Positions 1 to 11,400 of a stretch of 29,019 nt of DNA are shown here, piece after piece (the first letter of the stretch is position 1; each line of letters begins with the position of its first letter). This DNA is from Purshia tridentata (lineage: Eukaryota; Streptophyta; Magnoliopsida; Rosales; Rosaceae). Where the stretch lies: assembly GCA_003254885.1 (NCBI GenBank), contig QANT01002444.1, positions 1 through 29,019 of the forward strand, in the 5' to 3' direction. The notes below the pieces were generated by a model. It saw nothing but the letters and a program-made list of their open reading frames with translations. It did not search any database and was not told the DNA's origin. Both the position numbers and the translations under genes were made by a program.

Positions 1-372
1 TAATATAATATTATAATATTAAAGTAATATACAATAATACAATTAGAATAATATTATGATAATACTAGGATAATATTAAGATTTACATATCATTAATTTT
101 AGGATAATATTACACATTTTTTAAATATATTAAAAACATCTGGATAATATTTTTGGACCTTAGTAAAAAATAAAAAAGTATTAAAGTATTAGTCTAAGAG
201 AAGAGAAAAAATTGAACCGGCCTATAAATCACTCTTAATAAAACTATACACAAAAGAGTTAATTCTTTTTTGAAACAAACGCAACTAGAGGCCCAAACAC
301 AAAGAAAGACTACTCTACACTCAGCCTATTGACCCCAACAGGCCAACAATATCCTCCCAAACAAAATGAAAA
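1..372. other. AT-rich non-coding DNA left of the MULE
   Basis: The first 170 bases are very AT-rich, with repeated TAATATTA-like words. The rest is low-complexity sequence without a credible reading frame. The last nine bases (364-372, AAATGAAAA) are the left target-site duplication of the neighbouring MULE. I see no gene here. Confidence 0.6.
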
Positions 373-1274
373 GGGAATTTCTATTTATACCCAACAATCT
401 TTTTTTGTTACTTAATTTCTTAATTTACCCAACACTCACCTTTTTCAAGTCAATTTTTTCCTATTTTACCCAACCTCAATTACCATATTACCCTTATTAA
501 TTTTACACACATACCCAACAATAATAAATTTCTCTCCCAACCCAAGCATTTACACTACACTCATACCTAACAGGCTAATACCATACCTAATAGCTACCAT
601 ATTCCCCTCACCACCACCGAATAGAACCCCAATCTCAGTCCTTAAGCTGTTTATTTGTTATTTTGGGCAAATTAAACGTATTTTATGATGGGTTTGTTGT
701 TTTTATATGAATTTTATCCATTGATTTGAGTTTTTGGTGGATTTTTGAGTTATTTATTTATTCTGTCGGAGGCCATTCGGCTCTGGTTTGCCGAGTTCGT
801 CGCAAATTTTCGGTTGACATCAACCGGACATTTCTCATTTGTTCGGTTGGCTCCAACTGAACATTGTAGTCATGTTCGGTTCTGGTTCGCCGAACATGTC
901 CCGGACCAAAAAATTCATAAAACGTCTAAAACATGGAAAAATGCAGAAAAATTACAAAAAATGCACGCGTACATCATTTGGAGGCTCATAGGGTACGATT
1001 TCACCATTTATCTACCTAAAAACCTTTATTTTAATGTTAGGGCTTAATTTGATGTTAGTGTGAGTGTGAGAGAAGGTGTGAATGAGAGTGAATATGAGTG
1101 AGAATGGTTAGGTTAAGACTAGTAAAGGAGTTGGGTATAAAAAGAAAATTTGATTTTCTAAAAGTTATAATTTGTCCTTATTAGCAATTTTATTAAGGGA
1201 TAAAATGGTCCATTCAAGTTTAAAATATATGTTGAATATCAAAAGAAAATTGTTGAATATGGCTAAAATTTCCC
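373..1274. mobile_element. Non-autonomous MULE-type (Mutator-like) DNA transposon
   Basis: The 902-bp segment is bounded by a perfect 9-bp direct repeat, AAATGAAAA, at 364-372 and 1275-1283. Nine bases is the usual Mutator-like target-site length. The left end begins GGGAATTTCTATTTATACCC and the reverse complement of the right end begins GGGAAATTTTAGCCATATTC; both continue into CAACAAT and a T-rich stretch. The arms are long and diverged: the left repeats TACCCAAC words and the right repeats GTTGGGTA. No transposase is present. The centre carries a 33-bp tandem repeat (779-907). It lies downstream of the PRAF gene. Confidence 0.8.
779..907 (+). repeat. Four-unit 33-bp tandem repeat inside the MULE
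   Basis: Units begin at 779, 812, 845 and 878, exactly 33 bases apart; the last is cut at 30 bases. Each starts GG(T/C)T and the spacing ends in TTC. Each unit has an imperfect palindrome, for example GGTTGACATCAACC in unit 2 and TTCGG...CCGAAC in unit 4. The period is a multiple of three and there is no stop on the plus strand, so an open frame (745-1047) reads as 11-residue repeats starting RLWFAEF, RLTSTGH, RLAPTEH and RFWFAEH. Whether it is translated is unknown; a DNA-level repeat is the simpler reading. Confidence 0.75.
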
Positions 1275-1283
1275 AAATGAAAA

Positions 1284-2206
1284 ATGAGTAGAGGCAAAAC
1301 TTATCAACCCCAAGTCAAGAGAGAATCCCAACTCAGCTAGACGGTCCGGCCCATGTTCCTTTTCTTGTAGATATGCACTACTATGCAAGCCCAACTTCAG
1401 TCTACAGCCCAACAACTCTTGGAAGCCCATTATCAAGTTAGCCAGGGGGTGATTCATGCCAACAAGGTCATTAACCAATCTAACAACAAAGCCGAGTTAT
1501 TGCATCTTTTATTCAAAACTACTTTAGATGTCCAGGAGATACACTTACAGGACAAGTTCTAGCAATTTTAGTTGGGATCACGGCTGTAATTTTCGTTTCT
1601 CAATTAGGATTAAGATTCGGATTGAATATCAATGGATGATGAAAGAACTTTTGCTCAAATTTCCATATCGATGGTATCAAACTGATCAAGATAAGATTTG
1701 CCTTTGAACATACATTGCAGCTGCTTATATCATTGCCTGAACACATTGAGAAAAAGAAAAAGAAAAAATTGCAGATGCATTCACTTATGGAATTTACATG
1801 GCAGCTGCTTTCCACAAGAGCCAGCAACCTAATAGGAATTTACATTTCTCACCCTCAAACCCCAACACAAGGACCATAGGGAAAAAATGGAATACAAAAT
1901 CAATGTGAAAAAAAGGCAGCTGCTTTCCACAAGAGCCAGCAACCTAATAAGAATTTACATTTCTCACCCTCAAACCCCAACCCAAGGACCATAGGGAAAA
2001 AATGGAATACAAAATCAATGTGAAAAAAAAAAAAGGGGAAAAGGTAAAAACACAATCAAACCCATCTAAATTCTCCTACTATACCAAGCCTTCCTCAATC
2101 CTTTATAAGAATGAAAGCCAATTCTAATTAACCAATACGACCTCCTTAACCCAAGCTTGAATCTGATAAAAAGAAATTTTCATGTACAAATGAGTGTTTC
2201 CACATG
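1284..2206 (-). other. 3' flank and probable 3' UTR of the PRAF gene
   Basis: This stretch follows the PRAF stop codon in the direction of transcription. It has no convincing reading frame. It contains a two-copy 115-bp tandem duplication. A minus-strand AATAAA lies at 1508-1513, but it is about 700 bases past the stop and I cannot say it is used. The 3' UTR end is not determined. Confidence 0.4.
1800..2029. repeat. Two-copy 115-bp tandem duplication
   Basis: Copy 1 (1800-1914) and copy 2 (1915-2029) both begin GGCAGCTGCTTTCCACAAG and end in GTGAAAAAA. I see only two substitutions in the unit (AATAGGAA/AATAAGAA and AACACAAGG/AACCCAAGG) plus extra A's at the end of copy 2. The near-identity indicates a recent duplication. 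It lies 180-400 bases past the PRAF stop codon, so it may sit in the 3' UTR. Confidence 0.9.
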
Positions 2207-2339
2207 TCAGTGAGCCAAGTCCACACTCCCAACGCCTACACTGGACTTGTCCATCATCCGCACATTGTATTGTTCATATACTCTTTCCCGGTTCTCAGCC
2301 CACCAGCTTTCTGCTTGTTTCTCACTAAATCGCTTCCGA
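2207..2339 (-). CDS. PRAF: PRAF exon 9 (C-terminus, end of BRX domain)
   Basis: The acceptor is GAATGCAG/TCGG. It encodes [20 protein letters not shown], then [20 protein letters not shown] and LAH, ending in TGA at 2207-2209. KRFSEKQAE and the double Trp are BRX signatures. An open frame reading left from 2464 includes this exon, but its first part is intron. Confidence 0.93.
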
Positions 2340-5336
2340 CTGCATTCAACAATGATAAAGAGTTTGAATTGTTGTATAATACGTGTAATGATGATATGGT
2401 CAGTTTCCGGAATGCAACTAAATACCAGTTCCCTGCAACTAATTCTCACACTATGTTCCTGCACCTACAAACCCCCCTCAAGTCACCACTCCTTTTTCCA
2501 AATATTATAATAATCTCGACTACCAAAATTCACCAACACAGTTATCAGTATTATAAAACAAATTTTATTAGGGCAATTTGGTAACATTTTTTGTTTCTTA
2601 ATTTGTGCTTTTAATATAAAAAATCAAGAAGGAAAAATGAGAGGATAGTGAGAAAAGAGATGATAGATGCAAGGGCAATAGTAGAAAATGTATATAAAAT
2701 AATACCTAAACTATTAAACTAAAAACAATCTGAAATTATTTTTTTTTTTCAAGTTTTTGTTTCATGCATTCTCCTTCATTTCTTCCTCACCTATCTCATC
2801 TCTCATCTACATCCCTCCTTTCTCCTAAATATTTTTATCTCTCTTTTTAACTAAAGAAAACGAAAACATAAACAAACAGGAGCTTAGTATTTTATCCAAT
2901 TATTTGTCAACAAACATGGGGCTAAAAGTTACTCAAATTTAATGTAAAGAATATATGCTATATGCAGATTACGACCGTAAAATTGACCCAAGGGCTGATA
3001 GGGCTGAACTAAATCGTTTTGAGCAATTAGCCAACCTAATCCAACGTCACATACGCATTGGACAAGGTTTATTACCTGAGGGCTGGCTGAGGGCCATCCT
3101 ATAGGGCCAAACCCATCACCTGACCCTTTCATTTTTATAATGTAAATTATATATCCTACATTATTAGTAGGATATGATTTAATTTATTTTTTGTATTCAG
3201 TCAAAAGAAAGATATTATTATTTCTAAAGTTTATTTACTAGTTAGAATTGTACATTAGCCTTATTTAATACATACTTAATAACTCATCTTAGATGATTCC
3301 AGTTATAAAAACAGTAAAAAAGTAGCTTGGCCCTATGGTCCATTCAATTCTGTGGGCTAAGGACTATGATTGGGCCCAACCTTTCCGTATTGGGTTGGGC
3401 CAGCCATTTTACAGCCTTATGCAGATGCACCAAAGTGAGTATGCTGCTTTAATGGCCCAGGTATTTGACAACAAACTTTAGTGTCAGGCTGAGAATTTCC
3501 TGCCAACACTATGTACAATGTGTGTACCCTGTCAAGATTGATAGGTGTAGGCTCTCTTAACATTGATTTGTAGGTATTTTTATTAATCCAACCACAAAGG
3601 TTCAAAATAGATAACCAGACTGCCATATTTCAAATTTTGTTGGGACTATGTTCCCCAAAGCTTTATATTTTTACCAACACCTAGAAGGAGAATTACATTG
3701 TGCGCATAACTAAAAGTTGTTGATTTCTTGTGATGAAAATAATATGTTTTAATTTAATTCTCACTTGTATATATGTCATTATGTAGGTATGAATACATAC
3801 CTGAAGCGAACTCGCTTGAGATCCTTGACACCCCCTGGTAGGGAAGTTAGTGTGATATATACACCAGGCTCATCATGCTCAACCCATTCAGTTTCATGGG
3901 ACTCACTTTCTTTAATTCTGTTTCCATTTCTAGTTGCTACTTCGGAGTGTCCTTGTTTGCTGTGACCTGAACTGCGATTACTGGTGGCGCTGGATCCGTT
4001 AGAAAGCAACTGGATGTTTGATCCATTGGAGTCTAGTTCTTGGCATGTTGCCTGACCATTCAACCGGTCAATAGAAGCACTAGATACTTCATTGGAAGGA
4101 TCAGAACCCAAGGATGTAAGAGAGGGTGATTTGATATTCCGTGCTGCTCCAAGGGGAAGCCTTTCAGCCATGTCCTTCAACTGGTCACCATATACAATGC
4201 AAAAAGTGAATCATCAGCAAGACTTGGCCAATGAGAGGCCACGCGGCAATACTCAGTATGCTTTATATGAATTGTCCAATTACTTAAATAGATCTCCAGA
4301 ACAGACTCAAACTTCTTTTTAGTGCATGACATAGTAGATAATTTACTGGTAAACATCACCCCATGTGCTTAATAAGTTGACACACATTTGTCGGAAGATA
4401 GAAAGACTGAATCTCTGGAAAAGATAATATTCAAGCAGCCATAGATGTCAAATGAAAAGAAAAAATTAAACTGAGTTGAACCCATTAATTCCCTATTCTG
4501 GTGGGACAGAACTCTAGAAACAATCAAATCACATTTTCTAAAGGTAGGAGAACTTACAACATAAAGAAATAATCAATTTAACTAACAGACTATTTGATGC
4601 AACGGTTGATCTTTTAACAGGTGAAGTACAAGTTGGAATCACTACTAAAAATCATAAGGGACTTTTGAAGATCCTAGAAAACCAAAATAATCTCACTTTC
4701 CTTTCCTCCCACTGGCTTTTAATGGAACCAAAACAATAATCAAATTAGTCAATTACAAACTGAAAATTATATCTTTGCAATTGATCACATAAAACGAAAT
4801 TTTGAAAACAAGATTTTTTTTTTTTTTTTTTACAAGAAATTTCCCTAAATGAAATTCCACAAAGATGAATGAAATCATTGTAAAGGCTTAAGGGCTTCTA
4901 CATTGACAGAATAGGCTCTTATATTTTACAGGGTATATCCAGAAAAGAAAAATGTAAAAACCAATAATTAGTGGACCAAAGCACGTAAACATCCATCTTA
5001 CTTGGGCAGTAAGTGACTGGATCACTTCCTTTGCTGCTTTGCATTTTTCAGTCTCTGCACCTGCAATTGCTATTGCTTCCTTCAGCTGTTTAGTGGTTCT
5101 TTCCAGCTCAACGTCTTGTAGTTGGGCTTTTCTAGTAAGACTTTCAACCTAAGAGATAAAATTAGTCAGGCATAATGCACATAGAGAAAACTGAACAAGT
5201 AAAATATGAATATTGGGTCCAAAAAAAAGAGAATTTGAATGGTGCAAAGCACCCAAGAACATTAGATTAAACTAAATTCATAACATCAATTATCTTAAAA
5301 AACTTTTATCTTGCTTAGAACTGAAAAAGTAACATG

Positions 5337-5409
<73 letters not shown>

Positions 5410-8400
5410 TTTGTTAAGACTTAATTACTCATTCAAATAAGGACAGAAGCCCATGCATCATTGTCTGCACTCAACAATAAAATTTAGGGGTGGGCATGGT
5501 ATGATATGGAATAGTATGAACCTCATACCTATCCCATACCGGAAATTGGCAATGGATCCATATCAAACTGGTGTTATATGTGTTCAGTATAAAACAGTAT
5601 GGTATGAAATGATGTCAACCTTTTAAATTGTTTTTTTTTTTTTTTTTTTTTGCCAAAACATTCAACAACATTTATCAACCTGTGTTTTTTAGCCAAAACC
5701 CCAAAACAACCTAGAATGGAAGTTCATATGTAATTCAAACCTAAAAAATAGAATGCCCAGATTCTAATAAATTCATAATGCATGTAATTCAAGTTTGCTA
5801 TGTTGAACTATAATATTATATGCAATTCAACTAGAATGCCTAAAACTACATATGTTAGGGTTTGGAGTTTTTTATTTTTGTTACATATTTTTTATAGTTT
5901 ATATGTTTTTTAATTTGTATCATATATTCATATCCTAATATTGTACTATATCCTAATTTCCTAAACCTTAGGGTATAGGATATAGGATATAGGATATAGT
6001 ATATACCATATCCTAATATTATACCATATCATAATATTAGGATATGAATATGATATAAATTAACTATGAATTATAGTATACTATATATTATACAGTATAT
6101 ATCAACTTGCCATACTATATTACTATGAATTATAATATTAGCCAATTAGGATATAGGGTATAGTGTTTAGTATTAGGGTTTAGGGTTTATATATTTTAGA
6201 ATATAGTATAATATTATGACATGATATAAATTATTAAATGAATTATGAATTATAGTATATACCAAGTTACCATACTATATTTTTAATTAGTTTTTATATA
6301 GAAATGTTAATTAAAATATTTAAATTTAAATTTAATTGATGTTTACGGTATGATATTGCCGGTATTGAAAGAGTGAAACTGTTCCCATACCGTTTGGGAT
6401 TGGTATGGTATGGTATGGTTTCAGTATGATATAAAGATCGGTATCATTTTTCGGTATGAAACTTAACATGGAACGATATGAAATCGGTATGGTACGGTGT
6501 TTCAGAATGAAATGTCCACCCCTAATAAAATTCATCCTATGTTTGTTCGGTCTCTTTGTTCTAACTTTTATCCCTCTGCTATGTTTCTTAACAGTTAATA
6601 GCTCAGTCACTTAAGGAGCTCATGCATTGTTGTCTGCACTTGCACCCCCTAAGGAATCAGTGTTAGCTTGGATAATTGCTCATGGGAAGCTTAATACTTG
6701 TAGCATGGTTCAGAGAAGGCAACCTTTTTTGCTTTCTCCCCATTGGTCTGTAATGTGCAGGAATGATGCTGATAATAGTATGAGCTTCTGCTGATTCATT
6801 GGCCAGTGGCCTCACCTTTAAGGTCACAACTGTTCATGGAGGCAAGTTTAAGCTGGGTTATTATGTGAGAGATCCAAATTTTTTAAGAAAAGAAGAAGGT
6901 TATGGTATTGGGGAAATGTTCTATGATGCATTCTTTTGGCTTGTGTGGGTGAAGAGGAATAGAAGGGTATTAAGGGCAAGGAGGTGGACCATTTGTAGGA
7001 AAGGGTTTGCTTTTGGGATCTTTATGGGCATCTATATCTTTAGAGTTCAACAATTGTTCTTTCTCCGTTCAACAATTCTTCTTTGTGGGCATCTGTATCT
7101 TTAATGTGTTTTGGTTCGGGGTTTTTTGTTCATGTGCTGCTGTATTACTACCTGATGTAGAGTTGCTCTTGTAGGTCTTTAGTACAGCTTTGTATGTGAT
7201 GGACTCCTTGTTCACTCTTTTGTACCCTTTCTTTTTTGGACAATGCTTAGTTACTCAGATTTTCGTACGAACCTTGTCCTCGTGGCCAATCAAATGAGCC
7301 CATGATGGGGTCCACCATCCCAACTCTCTTTTCTCTCTCATGATGGAGTTCATTTGATTGGCCATGGGGACAAGGAGGTATTCAAATCTGAGTACCTAAG
7401 CATTGTCCTTTTTTTTTTATTAATGAAAGTTAAGTTTCTCATTAATATTAAACAAAATTCATCTTCAATTACCCGTTGATGAATTATTGTCCAAAAAATT
7501 ATGCCTAGTTATATTCTTGATTGTCTGCAAATACGCTCATTTGAATTTTATTTGACACTCAATTTAACAAAAAAAACATAACCCATCTCCATTGATTAAA
7601 AGAAAAATGTACAATAACAGAGGGCAAGAAGTCCACTGCACCAAAAAAATAAAAATAATCTTCTCCTAACAGTAGCTAGAGACAATAAACAGAAAATATA
7701 TCCAATGCAACAGAACAAGGCTCTAGAAAACAGCTCTATAATCTGAAAAGATAACAAAGAAAGAACTGCCCCTAAGCTCTGAAGATACTGAAGCCCATAA
7801 GGATGCCCAAAATCGAACCCTCTCCCACAAATATTCCTTATCCCCTTCCCTCTACTGTCCCACTGTAAATAATTACTATCATAAATTCAAAAAATTGCGT
7901 GGACTTTCTTGTGACTGCTTCAAATTCTTGCAAGCTAAAAAAGCAGCTAATTTATTTCCTAAACTTTACTCTACATTTATCCTAAACCATATCCTAAACT
8001 ATTCACAAAAGATAGATTATAGGAGCATGCATTAAACCTAGGCCAACCGAACTATTAACAGCTTGAGTTCAGACAGAAAAAACAAGGTCTTCACAGTTAC
8101 GAAGACGGCCAAAAAGCCAACTCAGAGCTGAAAGAATAAATATCTCTGTAAAAGTTGGTAGGGGACGGAGTGCCAAATTTGGATGCAAACAGTGGAACCC
8201 AAAAGAACACCATAACTGACCCATGATGCCCTTAACCAACATGATCCTATACTAAATATGTGACACTCATATAGCACATTTACTGCAGATCACGACACTA
8301 AATGAACCACTTTACAATAAAGGGATGGTCACCAATCCTTTCCTTTCACTCTCATGTACCATGTAATGTAACAATTTCTACTCAACTTTTACAGTTTAAA

Positions 8401-11400
8401 TGCATTTACTGGAGATGTTTTAAGCATCAGAATAAGAACTAATACCTAGAAGGCATGCTTGCCAATATTTATACACATATTCATCAGGATACATTTCAAA
8501 TTTGATGAACGGATGTTTAACTGTCTAATATTTCTAAAGTTTCAATGCCAAAATGAAAATAAGTTATGTTGAAATTAAGTGGTAGGGATATTTAATTTCC
8601 AAAAATAAGTCCATACAAAAATATTTATTTCATCAAAATTATGCTGAAAGCAGAAAAAGAAAATCAAGTAAACAAGTGAATTCTCATAAGTAGCTGACTT
8701 ACAAGATAGCTGTGCACCTGTGCTCTACTTGTTGAAAAATAAAATGAAAAGTAGCGGGTACCTGCGCTCTTAGTTTGATAACCTCCTGGCTAAGGCTTTC
8801 ATTTGTCCTTTTAGCATCATTTACAACAATCTTTGGCGATGTAAGTCCTCCCAGAGTTGGAGTTGGTGTTGTAGAACGAGGAGGGCTGGGACGCCTTGAA
8901 ATTGGTGATGTAGCTCGTGAAACAATTCTTGATCCAGGAACAGAAGCTGAAAAAAACTTCTTGGATGACCCAAATACTGGATTAAATGATTTAGAAATGT
9001 TAAGAGCTCCCCACTGTGAACCTCCATTTGGAACAGGTGAGACTCGACTGCTGTTAAATTCTAGTTTCTTATTTTTCTTTGAAGAACGGGTTTCCACATG
9101 CTTCAAGGATTCCATTGAAGAAAATCTAGCAAGTTGCACACGAGATTTTGAGTCCAACTTATCATCTTTATCAATAATCTCATTTGACCCCTGGTTGATA
9201 CTTCCTCTTCTGCTCATAGAAGACTGGGATGAAGTATCAGTTTCAAGAGCTTTTCTCAGTTTACTAGAACAATTATCACAGACACGATAAGGTTTGTTGG
9301 GATTTGGTGCCATAGAAGCCTTAAGTGACTTCTTACTGCTGCAAGAATGACAAAACACAAGTCCACAATTATAACAATTATGGCGTTTTCTTTTAAAATT
9401 AAATGGAAGGCGGCAGCCCGAACACATTGATTGATCAACTCCTGAAACCCATTTATGAAGGCAGATAGCTGCAGTAAAATTAGCACCACAAGCAATACTT
9501 TTGACTTGTTTATCTTTCAGAGCCTCAACTAATGTTGGGGAATTTCGATCATCTGTATTCCCATGACCTAAACGACCATTTGCTCCTTTTCCCCAGGTAT
9601 AAACCTCAGTTCTTGAAGTTAAAACTGCAACATGACAGGCACCACAAGCAATCTCTTCCACGAAACTCTTCGAGAGTTTCCCCTCAACCCGAGCAGGAAG
9701 CTTTCCATCGGCTTGAGGATTTCCTAAAAGACCATAACCAGGACTACCCATTGTGTAGACATGTCCAGATGTTGTCAGTGCAACTGTCATACTATGTCCA
9801 CAAGCAACTTGACAAAAGTTGGGTTCAACAAGAGCAGCAACACAGGTAGGCACAAGTTTTGCTTCCTTGTCACCATGCCCAAGCTGACCTTTATCACCAT
9901 CTCCCCAGGTGAACAGCTTTCCTAAAGAACAGTTGCTGGAACTTGAATTCCCAACCATCACTTCTACAACTGCAGCAGTATGCCAAACACCACAAGCTGC
10001 TCGCACAGTGCGAAGGCCCTTAAGGGATTCCACTTCTCTGGGAATCGAAACACTTTTTCGATCTCCGTGACCCAGGACACCAAATGTGCCATCACCAAAA
10101 GTAAACAGTTGCCCAGCAGAGGTTACAACAGCGGTGTGCCAGGGTCCACAAGATATAGATGAGACATGTATACCCTCCAGGGGCCCATTTACTCTTTTGG
10201 GCACCCAGTGGCTCACTTCATTTCCATGTCCAAGCAGACCAAAATTGTAAGTGCCGTCACCCCATGTGTACAGATCACCAGAAAGGGTAACAGCGCACGT
10301 ATGGTACTCACCACAAGCAACAAGTTCAATGTTCATATTACTAAGGGCATCAATAAGCTTTGGATGTAAAACGTCAATATCTACACCATGCCCAAGCCTG
10401 CCTCCGGATTCCTCTCCCCAAGAGAAAATCTCTCCTTGCTTGGTTACTAAAGCAGCATGTTGTCCACCACAGGCAATGTTTTGGACATCAAGTACCACTG
10501 CAGACTCTAAGGCTTTGGGAAACAAAGAATCCATTTTTGCACTACGACAAGTTCCAACTCTATGAGAACCACCACCCACAACACCATCTCCTGTGCCTTC
10601 TCCCCAAATGAAAACGTCTCCCAAGGCATCACCATCATCATGACCAGAACCTTGGCTTGATGAGCTAACAGCACTGGATAGACTAACTCTAAAAGCATCC
10701 ATTGCCATTGCCTTCATCTGACCATGTACACTATCTGAGCCTCCTGATGACAAAGAATGTACTGAACCACTGGCCGAATCTGAAGGGAAGAAACCCTTGG
10801 GAGGGACAGCATATAGTATCACATCTGATAGTGCCTTATCCAGACCATTTTTAGGAGGACTTTCATATGGACTATGAAGGCGAAAGTGATCTGCACCATC
10901 CTGAATTCAGCAAAAGAAGAGAATTTAATTTAAATTCTCAACATAAGTGATGAAAGGTATACAAGGGAAAAGAAAAATTATACCTTCTGTAAGCTATCAT
11001 TACTACCAAATGGAGAATTCAGAGGAGAACTTCTCCGAGTGTATGTTCTAGGACTATTTGCTTCAGATGGAATCCCATCACTCCTTGACTCTGTTCTCCA
11101 TTTTCGATGATGGCTGCGGGCTATCAATGCTTTTAAACCACTAAACCATACCTCAGCTTCATCTTTATCCTTGCATATCTAGTAAAAAAGAATCAGATAC
11201 AAGATTATAATAAAATTTAACACAAAAATATATGAACCATTCTTCTATGACAATAGGATAGGAGCTATTTAGGAGGACCTAGATAACAATCAAAATACGG
11301 CAGGATAATCTTACCAAATCTAGTGATCTGTCATTATATATTAGAGAAAATGATTGATACTCCTTCTCAGGCCGTGGATACCTTTGAAATATTGGCTGAA

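Noticed and set aside
745..1047. 100-residue open frame as a host gene
   Set aside because: It lies wholly inside the MULE, is made largely of the 33-bp repeat, and has no recognised domain. Kept as a repeat.
2998..3419. Alternative hAT boundaries TAGGGCTG...CAGCCTTA
   Set aside because: The flanking eight bases do not match. The pair ATGCAGAT at 2962 and 3419 gives better-supported ends.
8775..9290. 171-residue plus-strand frame
   Set aside because: It is antisense to PRAF exon 6 and is a shadow of that coding sequence, as are the other plus-strand frames between 9532 and 10611.
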